A DNA stretch of 64,000 nucleotides from Hyphomicrobium_A sp044507625 (GCA_044507625.1 JBIQJE010000013.1:1-64000); one strand, 5' to 3'; counted from the first letter of the stretch, positions 52,584 to 62,242 are shown. Numbers and translations: made by a program. Notes: generated from the sequence alone by a model not told the origin.

Positions 52584-53249
52584 CTAGAAGACGAACGAAG
52601 GCGCCTTCTCAAAGCCGGGAAGCACCGGCGCGGCGGCATCAAATGCGCCCCAGGAATTCACCGAACGGCCGAGTCGACGCCATTGCGTGGCAGTGCCGAC
52701 GCTGTCTTCCGCAACCACTGCGACGAGCCGGCCACCACCCTTCAACTGGTCGAGGAGTACGTCGGGCGCTTCCAGTACTGCGCCCTCGATGACGATCGCA
52801 TCGAACGGTGCATCGTCGGCCAATCCGGCATTCAACGGTCCCGTTTTGACGGTGACATTCGCGATGCCGAGGTCGGCCAGATTCGCGCGCGCCGCCGCCG
52901 CGAGCTTTTCATCGCTCTCGAGCGCGATGAGGCTTCCCGCCATGCGTGCAAGAATAGCCGTACCGTAGCCTGTCCCGCAGCCCACGTGCAGAACGCGGTC
53001 GCCGTCGGCGATGTCGGCGAGTTGAAGCAGCTTGGCGGTAAGGCGCGGGGCGAGGAGCCAGCGGCGCTCCGGTCCCGGCGGCGTCAGCGGCAGCGCCTCG
53101 TCGATATAGGCGAGCCCCGCTATTGGCTCAGGGACGAAACGCTCGCGCGGCAGCTCCCGCATAGCCTGCAGGATGCGCCGGTCGGTGACATCGCTGGGCA
53201 GAACCTGGCTTTCGACCATATTTAGGCGCTGCGTTGCGGCCTCGACCAT
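52584..53249 (-). CDS. Protein-L-isoaspartate O-methyltransferase-like protein
   Basis: 221 aa from ATG 53249 with GGAGG 5 nt upstream. Opens MVEAATQRLNMVESQVLPSDVTDRRILQAMRELPRERFVPEPIAGLAYIDEALPL, in PCMT order (positions 1-55), with the SAM-binding loop VLHVGCGTGYGTAILARMAG near residue 82. The standard PCMT loop is EIGTGSGYQTA; here Ser is replaced and the GHTP-like and other motifs are weak. This tolC-linked subfamily may not repair isoaspartate. The gene often lies upstream of tolC in alphaproteobacteria. Confidence 0.85.
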   Translation of the reverse strand: MVEAATQRLNMVESQVLPSDVTDRRILQAMRELPRERFVPEPIAGLAYIDEALPLTPPGPERRWLLAPRLTAKLLQLADIADGDRVLHVGCGTGYGTAILARMAGSLIALESDEKLAAAARANLADLGIANVTVKTGPLNAGLADDAPFDAIVIEGAVLEAPDVLLDQLKGGGRLVAVVAEDSVGTATQWRRLGRSVNSWGAFDAAAPVLPGFEKAPSFVF

Positions 53250-53425
53250 CTTTTCCTCCGGCATCCCTTGTCGCTTGCGGCGCAACATAGCCGAAGCCGG
53301 CAGCGCGCGCGACGGGGCGCGTGGCCTCGGGGTCTGACGTTGCGCAGCGGGCGCGATGGTCTGCACGCCCCGGTCGGGCGCGAGCTACGGCCTAGGCCGT
53401 ATCGCAGCCTGGAGCAGGGCCATTT

Positions 53426-54121
53426 TTACAGGGTTCCCAGCTTATAGAGAGCGAGGTGGTGCCGCCCGGCAATCGCAAGCCGCCGGCCGGCCGCCTTGAG
53501 CCCGCCGCCTATGGTCGATGGTCGCTGAAAGTCGAGCCTCACACCGAGTGTTTGCTCTACCAATTCGCAGGCAGGACCGGCACAGTCCATCGCGATATGC
53601 GCATGTCCATCACTCAAATGCCGCTGGAGGCTGCCATCCGGCTCCTCGTAGGCGTTGGGGACAGGAACGTAAGTAACGCGGCTCGCGCTATATTCGTCCA
53701 GCGCCCCATTCAGCGCCTCACGCGCCCTGATGCGTTCGGCCAGCGAGCCGACTACGGGTAGCGCCGCATTGGCCTTCATCGGATCGATCGGTGGCACCAC
53801 GCCCATGACGGCGAACCTGGATGCAGGTAGTCGTATGCTGGCATTGTGGACCGCGTCCATGTACCGCCGCGCCAGGTCTCGAGCGATGGATTCGATTTCG
53901 CCGTGACGCTCACTTGCCAAGCGCACAATGTGGCAGCGCACGTCGACCTCGCCGAAGACACATAGGACGGTGTCTCCGCTCCCCACGTGCGACTCGAGGA
54001 AATCGACACCGTCACGGCCGATACGGTGCATGGTGCGCCCACGCAGCCAGTGGACTTTGGCTCCACGGGCCCGGCCGAAAAGGTAATTGGCGTGACTATC
54101 GCCGAAGATGTGGAGGGCCAT
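53426..54121 (-). CDS. SGNH-hydrolase-like protein
   Basis: 231 aa from ATG 54121; a longer frame would run through the tRNA-Cys gene and is rejected. Block I is HIFGDSHANYLF with the nucleophile Ser (residue 8); VLCVFGEVDVRCHIV is a block III variant, and HLSDGHAHI near the end supplies Asp and His. It may be an esterase acting on surface sugars, as such genes are common beside glycosyltransferases. No signal peptide is visible. Family assignment rests on motifs only. Confidence 0.75.
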   Translation of the reverse strand: MALHIFGDSHANYLFGRARGAKVHWLRGRTMHRIGRDGVDFLESHVGSGDTVLCVFGEVDVRCHIVRLASERHGEIESIARDLARRYMDAVHNASIRLPASRFAVMGVVPPIDPMKANAALPVVGSLAERIRAREALNGALDEYSASRVTYVPVPNAYEEPDGSLQRHLSDGHAHIAMDCAGPACELVEQTLGVRLDFQRPSTIGGGLKAAGRRLAIAGRHHLALYKLGTL

Positions 54122-54256
54122 GCGCTTCCCGCAGCCTCCTTGAAACCGGGTTCCCGATACCGGCTCGCCCGAGGGGGCTGCGCAGCGCGCGAAGCCCACG
54201 CCTTCCTCTGCAGCCACCACGGTTTCGTGGTGCGGAAACCGGGCGTCAAAATCCGA

Positions 54257-54330
54257 TGGAGGCCACGCCCGGAATCGAACCGGGGTGCGCGGATTTGCAG
54301 TCCGCTGCGTCACCACTCCGCCACGTGGCC
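54257..54330 (-). tRNA. tRNA-Cys (GCA)
   Basis: 74 nt read on the minus strand: acceptor GGCCACG pairs with CGTGGCC, discriminator U and encoded CCA. Anticodon loop ACTGCAAAT gives GCA; T-arm GGTTCGATTCC is standard. The anticodon-arm sequence GCGGACTGCAAATCCGC is the usual Cys form. No group I intron or integrase is attached. Confidence 0.95.
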
Positions 54331-54744
54331 GTTCGACCCGGACGTGCCGAAGTTCGAAAGGAATGCGCCGTGTATCATAAGGCGCGCAGACTGCAAAGGC
54401 CGCCCGTGACTTAATCGCTGAGGTTCGGCAGAAGGCCTCCAGCGGCCGAAGATATGCCGAAGATATAAAGACGGGCGGGCGACAACCCCGAAACCATTCC
54501 CGCGCGCCCGCCCTTCGCCCCAGGCGTTCGATCCTCCCCAAATCCGGCGCCGGACTGCCGGGAGCCGCCACCCTCGGCCCGAGCCGGGCACGCGCGGGAA
54601 GTGAATCCCCACGATAAAACTTCTCCAAGCCCGCAAAGCTTCCACACATCGAATGTCTGCACTCTGGACGGAGCGGCGGCGGCGCCGGCGGCCTATGGGA
54701 GGTCATCGGGCAGAGCCGCGAACCGCCTCTGGAGCAGATCGGTC
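54331..54744. other. Intergenic stretch without a gene
   Basis: About 410 nt between tRNA-Cys and the oxalate decarboxylase gene. It has a tandem CCGAAGATAT word (54447 region), a GC-rich imperfect inverted pair GGGCGGGCG/CGCCCGCCC near 54472-54512, and should hold the divergent promoters, but none is clear. Predicted frames here lack ribosome binding sites and protein-like composition. Confidence 0.5.
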
Positions 54745-55893
54745 ATGCAACAGCGAGGGACAGACGCAAGCACCCCCGAACCCATCAAGGGCAAGCGCGG
54801 CGCAAGCATCGCGGGGCCGCGAAACGTCGCGCTCGAACGTCAAGTGCCCGACATCCTCGCATCGCCCGAAACCGACAACGGCTCCCTGCCCAACATGCAC
54901 TTCCCGTTCGCTTTCGCGCACAATCGCTTGGAAGAAGGCGGCTGGGCCCGCGAGATCACGGCGCGCGAGTTGCCCGCACTTTCCTCGATGGCGATCGTGA
55001 ACATGCGTCTCGGCCCCGGCGTCGTCCGTGAGCTGCATTGGCACAAGGAAGCGGAATGGGCCTACATCACCGCCGGCCGCGCACGGCTCACCGTGGTCGA
55101 TGCCGCGCGCCATCCGGTCGTCGACGATCTCGGACCCGGCGATGTGTGGCTCGTGCCCTCCGGTGTGCCGCACTCCATCCAGGGGCTCGAGGAAGGAACG
55201 GAGTTTGTCCTCGTATTCGACGACCCATACTTCTCCGAAAATCAGACGCCGCTGATCACCGAATTCCTGGCACACCTGCCGCCCAGCGTGATTGCCAAGA
55301 ACTTTGGATTGCCGGAGGAGGAGTTCGCGACGCTGCCGAAGCGCCAGCGGTATATTTTCCCGCTTGCCGTTCCCGCGCCGCTCGATGTCGTGCGCAAGGA
55401 GCTGCCCGACGATCCCCCGCCCCAGCCCTACGTGTTCCACGCGTCGAAATTTCCGGCGAGCCAGTTCGACGGCGGATCCACCAAGGTTATCGACCGCCGC
55501 CATTTTCCTGAAACGACGCTCTCTGCGCTCGTCATAGATCTCGAGCCCGGCGCCATGCGTGAGATACATTGGCATCCCGATGCCGACGAGCTGCAGTACT
55601 ACATCAGGGGTCAAGGGCGGATGACCGTCTTCGACGCCACGTCGAAGGCACGCACCTTCGACTTTCACGCCGGCGATGTCGGTTGCGTACCCAAGACCCT
55701 CGGCCACTACATCGAGAATACCGGCAGCGAGCCATTGCAGGTCATCAACATCTTCAACAGCGCCGCATACAAAGACATCTCGCTCAATCAGTGGATGGCA
55801 CTGACGCCGCGCGAGATGGTCAAGGGCACGCTCAATCTCAACGATCGCGTCATGGGTGCGCTGCGTCGCTCCTACCGTCCCGTCGTTCGTTGA
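54745..55893 (+). CDS. oxdC: Oxalate decarboxylase (bicupin)
   Basis: 382 aa from ATG 54745, GGAG 10 nt upstream. Turns oxalate into formate and CO2 with Mn, without redox change. Cupin 1: HWHKEAEWAY with ligands His98, His100, Glu104, and VPHSIQG. Cupin 2: HWHPDADELQYY with His275, His277, Glu282, and GHYIENTG. The lid at residues 164-167 reads SENQ; Glu165 corresponds to the catalytic lid Glu of Bacillus OxdC (SENS), which separates decarboxylases from oxidases. The N-terminus has no signal peptide, so cytoplasmic. No oxalate transporter or formyl-CoA genes are adjacent. Confidence 0.93.
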   Translation: MQQRGTDASTPEPIKGKRGASIAGPRNVALERQVPDILASPETDNGSLPNMHFPFAFAHNRLEEGGWAREITARELPALSSMAIVNMRLGPGVVRELHWHKEAEWAYITAGRARLTVVDAARHPVVDDLGPGDVWLVPSGVPHSIQGLEEGTEFVLVFDDPYFSENQTPLITEFLAHLPPSVIAKNFGLPEEEFATLPKRQRYIFPLAVPAPLDVVRKELPDDPPPQPYVFHASKFPASQFDGGSTKVIDRRHFPETTLSALVIDLEPGAMREIHWHPDADELQYYIRGQGRMTVFDATSKARTFDFHAGDVGCVPKTLGHYIENTGSEPLQVINIFNSAAYKDISLNQWMALTPREMVKGTLNLNDRVMGALRRSYRPVVR

Positions 55894-56030
55894 CGGGGGA
55901 GCACATAGCAAATGAGGCCTAACCTCGCATGCCCGCGAAGAATGAGACGCTACACGACTTTCTAGGTCCAATGCTGTCGCATGTGTCGCCTCGCGCGAGG
56001 CGCCATACGTTCTGCGAAGGCGGCCGCCAC

Positions 56031-56749
56031 TCAGCGGCCCGCCGGCAGACCACCGCAAATGAAGCGGCCGATTTTCTCGTTCCTGTGGCTCTGCGTGAAT
56101 TCCACGGGAAGAACGGCCGCTGGCTTCTCGTTGCGCACGCCTTGCGGACCCAGGGCTTCGGCAGCCTCACGGATCGCCCGCGCGAGCGACTGTGCATCCC
56201 CTGCCCTATAGAGCCTGCCGGCGCTCTGCTCCGTGATAATCCCGCTCACCTCCTCGAAGTCCGGAGCGACGACGGGAAGCCCCGCAGCGAGATAATCGAG
56301 CAGCTTGGTCGGCACCGCCCCCGCGAACAGCGGCACGTTGCTGAGCGTACAAAGTCCAATGTCGGATGCAACCAGCAGGCGCACCATATCGGCTTTCGCT
56401 CTAGATGCCACGTGACCCAGCGCAGCACACCGCGCATGCGCGGCAACCGATCACGGACAAATCGGTAGAGCGACAATCCCGAACCGTGCAGCCCGGCACC
56501 ATCGCCTTTGACCCGCTCGATCCACGCGGGCTCGGTCTGCGGAGCGCCGTCCGCCGGCGCAAAAACACGCACGGTGTACCCCGCCCCCATCAAGGTCTCC
56601 GCCGCAAGCACAATGCGCCGGTCCATCTGGCGGTCCATTGCGAACATGACGACATCGATGGGATTCACGGCGCACCAATCTGCAAGAATGTCGCAAATCT
56701 GCTTTGCTGCTTCACCCCGGCCGTAATCCTCGATCTCGCGCCGCGGCAT
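56031..56749 (-). pseudogene. Glycosyltransferase (GT4-like) remnant with internal deletion and frameshift
   Basis: The first part (from about 56749) reads NPIDVVMFAMDRQMDRRIVLAAETLMGAGYTVRVFAP, a glycosyltransferase N-terminus. The frame then changes near 56405 and continues in another frame as DMVRLLVASDIGLCTLSNVPLFAGAVPTKLLDYLAAGLPVVAPDFEEVSGII, a GT group 1 C-terminal domain with its E-x7-E-like end. An intact enzyme would have about 200 residues between these parts. So an internal deletion joined the two ends out of frame. A partial, non-functional gene is the simplest reading. Confidence 0.75.
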
Positions 56750-57242
56750 GACGAACTGATCGACGCTCCAAAGCCGGTTCCAGCACAATCCTGCACGGAC
56801 CGCGGAGACCGCAGCCGCCCAGTCGCAAACAAAATGACGATGACGGAAGCGCTGCTGCAGAGACTTCGGCAAACCGCCGGCTCTGCAACGACCGGCAATT
56901 AGCGATGCCGGCATCCCAGACACCACCAGTCCGAATTTGGCTCGCGCGTTGCAATCCACCTGAGTCCGATCACATGCGAAACACTACTTTCACAAATGGC
57001 ACCCTCAGAAATCAGCGGTGATAAGGGTATGGCTTTCGGATAGCCAAGAAACGCCACCCGACAACCTCACAACCCCAGATAGCAACGCTCACCTTCCGGT
57101 TGCAACAAAATTTTAATACAACCCTAACAGGACAGTGGATGGGTGATGCGCATGCGCACCCGCGGATGCGCTGCCCTACCGTCGAAGCTTCCGCTCGCGC
57201 CGCGAACGCTTTCTTAGAGCCTCGGCGCCTTAGCATTCGGCC

Positions 57243-57998
57243 ATGACCGCCGCACAGGACGACCACAACCACTCGATGCTGACGGCCCCCTCCACCCCAC
57301 CTGTCGGAACTCCGCACAGCAGGCGGCGCGCCCAGGCATATCGCGGCGCGAGACGCCGTGGACGCCGCCGGGGCGGCCGCGCGAGCAGAATCGCGCGCGC
57401 GCGACACATCCGCCTGCGCCGCTGGATTGCGCTATTCCTTGTCACCGTGGGATTCGCTGCCGCCGGCGCCGCGTGGCGGTATTTCAACGAGCCCGCGGGC
57501 GAAGATCGCGCTGGCCCCATCGCGTTATGCTCTGCCCACGAGCACCGTAATTGCATCATCGACGGCGATACAGGACGCGACCGCGGCGAGAAATGGCGTC
57601 TCGTGGCGATCGACGCCCCGGAGATCTCCGAGCCCGGCTGCGAGCGCGAGCGGACGCTGGGAATTGCAGCAAGGAATCGCCTGCAAGAGCTCCTTGCGGG
57701 CGGCTATCGCATCCGCCCGACCGGACGCACCGATCCCCACGGCCGCAATCTCATCGATATCGAATTGCCCGATGGACGCGATGTGAGCCGCATCCTTCGC
57801 GACGAAGGATTGGCCCAGCGTTGGCCCAACCGCGGCAATATCTGGTGCGGGCAACATACTCAGGGCCCCCTAACGCTCCCCGCGGCCGAAGATGCCGCGC
57901 TCCATGGCCCCGCAGAGGGATTTTCCGATAGCGGCCGTCGCGAGGCGCAGCCCGCCGCGCCTGAATGGCACCGCCGGACCGGCCCGGGCGGGAAATGA
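57243..57998 (+). CDS. Membrane-anchored thermonuclease-like (SNase) protein
   Basis: 251 aa, ATG 57243. An Arg-rich N-terminus (residues 28-60) is followed by a membrane helix WIALFLVTVGFAAAGAAWRY (61-80) and a staphylococcal nuclease-like domain: IIDGDTGRDRGEKWRLVAIDAPEISEPGC with Asp107/Asp109, Arg119, Asp124 and Glu127, then GRTDPHGRNL with Arg168. The core is short and ends GLAQRWPNRGNIWCGQ; the 48 residues after that have odd composition, so a frameshift near the end is possible. Substrate nucleic acid and side of the membrane are not determined. Confidence 0.82.
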   Translation: MTAAQDDHNHSMLTAPSTPPVGTPHSRRRAQAYRGARRRGRRRGGRASRIARARHIRLRRWIALFLVTVGFAAAGAAWRYFNEPAGEDRAGPIALCSAHEHRNCIIDGDTGRDRGEKWRLVAIDAPEISEPGCERERTLGIAARNRLQELLAGGYRIRPTGRTDPHGRNLIDIELPDGRDVSRILRDEGLAQRWPNRGNIWCGQHTQGPLTLPAAEDAALHGPAEGFSDSGRREAQPAAPEWHRRTGPGGK

Positions 57999-58175
57999 CG
58001 CCGATTTTCCCCCGCCAGCGGCCAGAATTTCGCGCAACCCGGCGCGACCCCCTTGATTGAGCCGCCCGTTTGTGAGAGTGGAGGGGCCGCCTCACGGGAA
58101 CGGATCCCGGCGCTCAAGACGCTGGCCCGCTCCGAAGCTTTTTGCTAAGAGGCGCGACGCCTTAGGCTAGGTTAT

Positions 58176-58250
58176 TCCGCGGTAGCTCAGTGGTAGAGCA
58201 TCCGACTGTTAATCGGACGGTCGTAGGTTCGAGCCCTACCCGCGGAGCCA
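58176..58250 (+). tRNA. tRNA-Asn (GTT)
   Basis: 75 nt with encoded CCA. Acceptor TCCGCGG pairs with CCGCGGA; D-arm GCTCAGTGGTAGAGC; anticodon loop CTGTTAA gives GTT; T-arm GTAGGTTCGAGCCCTAC. All standard. Confidence 0.97.
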
Positions 58251-58465
58251 AACTCTTCTCGCCACGTTCCAGAAACATCGGCCCGCCACCGGCGCCAAAG
58301 CATTGCCGTTGAACTGCGCCGCCGCGGGCCCTTCTGACGGCCGCGCCGCACGACAGCCCCCGCGCGCAATCCCCGCCAAATGCGTCTCAAAGGTGATGAG
58401 CCGCGCAATCGATCGGTAAACACCTGTTGGCGACAGTGCCGGCTGCCCAGCGACCGGAGCCGAAC

Positions 58466-59503
58466 ATGAAAGCTCTCGTCTATCGCGGCCCCGGCGTGAA
58501 GGCCGTCGAGGATCGTCCCAAGCCCCGGATCGAGGATCCGGGCGATGCTGTCGTGAGGGTCGTCAAGACCACGATCTGCGGCACGGATTTGCATATCCTC
58601 AAAGGCGATGTCGCCACATGCGAACCGGGCCGGATTCTCGGTCACGAGGGAGTTGGCATCGTCGATAGCGTGGGCGATGCGGTCACCATGTTTTCCCCCG
58701 GCGACCGCGTGCTGATCTCGTGCATCTCCGCGTGCGGTAAATGCGAATACTGCCGCCGCGGCATGTATTCCCACTGCACGACCGGCGGATGGATACTCGG
58801 CAACGAGATCGACGGCACGCAAGCCGAATACGTGCGCACACCGCACGCGGACACCAGCCTCTATCCTATCCCCGAGGGCGCCGACGAAGAGGCGCTGGTG
58901 ATGCTCAGCGACATTCTCCCGACGGGCTTCGAATGCGGCGTCCTGAACGGTAAGGTCGCGCCGGGATCGAGCGTGGCCATCGTCGGCGCCGGCCCCATCG
59001 GCCTCGCCGCGCTGTTGACGGCGCAGTTCTATTCGCCCGCAGAGGTCATCATGGTCGACCTGGACGACAACCGGCTCGGCCTCGCGCGCCAGTTCGGCGC
59101 CACGCACACCATCAACAGCGCCGACGGGAATGCCGCGGAGGCCATCAAGGCGTATACCGATGGGCGCGGTGTCGACACCGCGATCGAAGCGGTTGGCATC
59201 CCCGCGACGTTTCTCCTCTGCCAGGACATCGTCGCGCCGGGCGGCATCATCGCCAACGTAGGCGTGCACGGCCACAAGGTCGACCTCCACCTTGAGCGGC
59301 TATGGTCGCAGAACATTGTCATCACGACGCGGCTGGTGGACACGGTGACGACGCCTATGCTGCTGAAGACCGTGCAGTCCCGCAAGATCGATCCGACGCG
59401 CCTCATCACGCATCGCTTTAATCTCGATCAGATCATGGACGCCTACGACACCTTCGGACGCGCGGCAGAGACCCATGCGCTGAAGGTGATCATCTCCCCC
59501 TAA
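58466..59503 (+). CDS. Zinc-dependent alcohol dehydrogenase family protein
   Basis: 345 aa from ATG 58466. MDR-family enzyme. Catalytic zinc site ICGTDLHILKGD (Cys near residue 37) and GHEGVG; structural zinc CGKCEYCRRGMYSHC. The NAD(P)-binding loop is VAIVGAGPIGLAALL near residue 172. Such enzymes with GTDLH resemble alcohol/threonine-type dehydrogenases; substrate unknown. It follows tRNA-Asn by 215 nt and is monocistronic. Confidence 0.92.
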   Translation: MKALVYRGPGVKAVEDRPKPRIEDPGDAVVRVVKTTICGTDLHILKGDVATCEPGRILGHEGVGIVDSVGDAVTMFSPGDRVLISCISACGKCEYCRRGMYSHCTTGGWILGNEIDGTQAEYVRTPHADTSLYPIPEGADEEALVMLSDILPTGFECGVLNGKVAPGSSVAIVGAGPIGLAALLTAQFYSPAEVIMVDLDDNRLGLARQFGATHTINSADGNAAEAIKAYTDGRGVDTAIEAVGIPATFLLCQDIVAPGGIIANVGVHGHKVDLHLERLWSQNIVITTRLVDTVTTPMLLKTVQSRKIDPTRLITHRFNLDQIMDAYDTFGRAAETHALKVIISP

Positions 59504-59592
59504 CGCGTGCCGAGGTGCACGCCGTTAGAGGGCTAGCGGGGCACAGGGCGCCGCAGGAGCAAACCGGTGGACTTCGAAGTAAACACCCGAGC

Positions 59593-60984
59593 TCACGGCG
59601 CCAAGGTCACCGCAGGCGGCGGCTCGTTGGGATCGCGATCCATCTCGGCAATCTGATCGACGGCACCGTCGCGGCCGTAGATATCCGGCCGGAACTCCAC
59701 CTCGCCGTCACGCTCCGCCCAGGCCGTGATGTAGGTGAAATACACAGGAATGGGGCGCGTCAGCGTCACGTCTACTGCTTGTCCACCTTCCACTATGCGC
59801 TGCGCCTGCCCCGGCTCGCCCCAGCCCGGCTCATAGCGCGCGATCCAATCGACGAGATTGAAGACGCCTTCGACGCGCACGCACCCGGCACTGAATGCGC
59901 GCGACCGCTGGCTGAAGAGCTGCTTCATTGGCGTGTCGTGCATATAGACCGTATGCTCGTTCGGCATATCGATGCGCACGAGGCCCAACGCGTTTTGCGG
60001 ACCCGGGTCTTGCCGGAACTTCAGCCGCCGCGCCTCGGGTGAGTTCCAGTCGATGGTGTGCGGATCGATCTCGCGCACGCCGGCCGGATCGAGGACACGG
60101 ATTTTCTCGTTGTCGAGATAGTCCGGCTCTTGTTTCAGGCGCGGAATGAGATCGAGATGCGCAACGCTGTCGGGCACGCGCCAATAGGGGAAGAAATTCA
60201 AAGCGCGGATCGTCGCCTTCACCGCCGGCGACTCGCGCCCGGAGCGGCCGACGATCACGCGATGGCGCTGCTGCACCTCGTACCTCTCGACCGCTTCGAG
60301 CTGAAAGGCCGGCACGTTGACGAGCACGTAGCGCTCGTCCATCGGCATCGACATCAGCTCGTGGACGCGGCCCAGGTTGAGCCGCAACTGCGCGATCCGC
60401 TCATCGACGCTCACGTTCAGCACCGGATACGTCGAGCGCTCAACCCGTCCCGTAGGACGCAGGCCGTGACGGCGCTGGAAGTTGCGCACCGCGTCCGTAA
60501 GCTCGCTGTCGAACGTATATGAGTTGTAGTAGTTGCTGCGCGGCTTCAAATCGCCGGTAGCGATCAGGCGGCGGCGCAGAACGGCAACGCGCTCATCGTC
60601 CTCGCCTTCGCGCATCATGCGGCCCGGCGGCACTACGGGCCATCCGCCCGATGCAGCAATCTGCTGATACTTGGCGATCGCCGCTTCGAGGAACGAGATC
60701 ATCTCGTCGGACCGCAGCGGCACGGCGTCGGGACGCAGGTCGTCGAGCTGTTCGGGGCGCCGCGCCTGCTGGCGCTCCTCCCGGCGGCCCGTCAGATTGG
60801 GCGTGCCCGATCCCGTGAGGCTCTCCCACCAGTTCGCCTGCGCCCCCTGCGCATGGGCTGCACCGGATGAGAGAAACACACACATGAGGCCGAACAGAAT
60901 GCTCGCGCTGAGGGTAAGCGCAGCTGTGCCCCGCGAGTCGGAGGGCCAACCGATGAGCCGCGCGCGCGCGCGAAATGTCCGCAT
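59593..60984 (-). CDS. L,D-transpeptidase of the YcbB/LdtD type with peptidoglycan-binding domain
   Basis: 463 aa from ATG 60984. Signal segment AALTLSASILFGLMCVFLSSGAAHA near residues 22-46. A PG_binding_1-like helix bundle (YTFDSELTDAVRNFQRRHGLRPTGRVERSTYPVLNVS) lies near 155-190, and the YkuD domain from 215 with the active site HDTPMKQLFSQRSRAFSAGCVRVE, where His and Cys are conserved and the large gap with capping subdomain is typical of YcbB. Makes 3-3 crosslinks in peptidoglycan. It is the second L,D-transpeptidase in the window. Confidence 0.93.
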   Translation of the reverse strand: MRTFRARARLIGWPSDSRGTAALTLSASILFGLMCVFLSSGAAHAQGAQANWWESLTGSGTPNLTGRREERQQARRPEQLDDLRPDAVPLRSDEMISFLEAAIAKYQQIAASGGWPVVPPGRMMREGEDDERVAVLRRRLIATGDLKPRSNYYNSYTFDSELTDAVRNFQRRHGLRPTGRVERSTYPVLNVSVDERIAQLRLNLGRVHELMSMPMDERYVLVNVPAFQLEAVERYEVQQRHRVIVGRSGRESPAVKATIRALNFFPYWRVPDSVAHLDLIPRLKQEPDYLDNEKIRVLDPAGVREIDPHTIDWNSPEARRLKFRQDPGPQNALGLVRIDMPNEHTVYMHDTPMKQLFSQRSRAFSAGCVRVEGVFNLVDWIARYEPGWGEPGQAQRIVEGGQAVDVTLTRPIPVYFTYITAWAERDGEVEFRPDIYGRDGAVDQIAEMDRDPNEPPPAVTLAP

Positions 60985-61210
60985 GAAGTCGTCCCGTCCT
61001 GCCCGACGCGCCGCGCGCATCTGCCTTCAACCGATGACCGCCAAACCTGAAGCGGCTCCGTCCAATTTCCTTCGCGACGCCGAATGCCTCAATAGCCGCG
61101 ATGATATGGCTAAACCAAGACACTCCTGTGCCGCACGATGGTCTTGGGGCGCAATGGCCACATGGATGTGTTTTGGCCGCACGGGATCGAAACCGCTCGA
61201 GCAGCGATCG

Positions 61211-62242
61211 CTATGCGAAATGGTCCCACCCCATACGTGGAAAATGCAGTCGCGCGCCGTCGCTGTCGAAAGCGCCGATCCCGCTCTCGCACTCTTCGAT
61301 GCTCCCGATGCACGTGACGCGTGTTCCCGATTCCGCCGCCATGGCCTCGAAGGTCGAGGCCCGCGGCCCCGGCACGCAGGCCAACACCTCGTAATCTTCC
61401 CCGCCAGCCAGGAGTTCCGCTGGCATCGCGCCCGCTTCGACGGCCGCGCGCGCGGCATCCGAGAGCGGCACACGCCCCGCCTCGATCCGTCCGCCGGCGC
61501 CGGACGCACGGCAGAGGCGGCTGAAGTCCTTCATCAGGCCATCGGAGATGTCCATTCCGGCGGACGCGCACGCGCGCAGCGCGGTAACGAAGGCGAGCGG
61601 CGGCCGTGGCCGGGAAAGTCTCCCGGCGAGATAAGTGGCTGCCTCGGGCGTACACCCCCAGCGCGCGCCGGACTGGGGATCGCGCCGGAGCGCCAGCCCG
61701 AGCGTGGCATCACCGATCGTGCCCGTAACATAGACGCGGTCGCCCGCGCGCGCGCCGCTCCGCGAAAGCATTCCGCCGGCGGGTGTCGTGCCGAAAGCAG
61801 TGATCGAAACGCTGAGCGGCCCCGGCATGCGATCGGTGTCGCCGCCGATCAGCCGGCAGCCGAATGCGCCCTGCGCCGCCTCGAGACCCTGCGCGAAGCT
61901 GCTCAGCCACTCGCGTGTCACCGACGCAGGCAACGCGATATTCATGACGTAAGCGAGCGGAGCGGCAGCCTTGGCGACGAGATCGGAAACGTTGACGGCC
62001 AGCGCCTTCCATCCGACCGAGAACGGATCTTCGTCAGGGAAAAAATGCACGCCCGCAATGAGAGCATCGGTGGTGACGACCAGCTCGTCGCCAGGCGGCA
62101 CCGCGATCGTCGCCGCATCGTCTTTCAGGCCCCGGGCACCGGCATGACCCACGGCCAAAGGCGCCCAGAATTCTTCGATCAGCGCCTCTTCGCCGCCGGT
62201 CAATTCCCCTCCGAGCGAAGCGTCATCGGGTTGGCGTATCAT
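61211..62242 (-). CDS. thiL: Thiamine-monophosphate kinase
   Basis: 343 aa, ATG 62242. Adds phosphate to thiamine monophosphate to give thiamine diphosphate. Marks: GLKDDAATIAVPPGDELVVTTDALIAGVHFFPDEDPFSVGWKALAVNVSDLVAKAA, spread over residues 38-95, with the metal Asp residues; LIGGDTDRMPG and GMDISDGLMKDFSRL; and LLAGGEDYEVLACVP. Its start overlaps the nusB stop by 20 nt, so it is the last gene in the ribB-ribH-nusB-thiL operon. Confidence 0.97.
   Translation of the reverse strand: MIRQPDDASLGGELTGGEEALIEEFWAPLAVGHAGARGLKDDAATIAVPPGDELVVTTDALIAGVHFFPDEDPFSVGWKALAVNVSDLVAKAAAPLAYVMNIALPASVTREWLSSFAQGLEAAQGAFGCRLIGGDTDRMPGPLSVSITAFGTTPAGGMLSRSGARAGDRVYVTGTIGDATLGLALRRDPQSGARWGCTPEAATYLAGRLSRPRPPLAFVTALRACASAGMDISDGLMKDFSRLCRASGAGGRIEAGRVPLSDAARAAVEAGAMPAELLAGGEDYEVLACVPGPRASTFEAMAAESGTRVTCIGSIEECESGIGAFDSDGARLHFPRMGWDHFA

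Noticed and set aside
53426..54706. SGNH gene extended to 426 codons
   Set aside because: The extension would read through the tRNA-Cys gene, and a good ATG exists at 54121.
54703..56058. Minus-strand frame of 451 codons
   Set aside because: Antisense to the oxalate decarboxylase gene, which has all catalytic residues.
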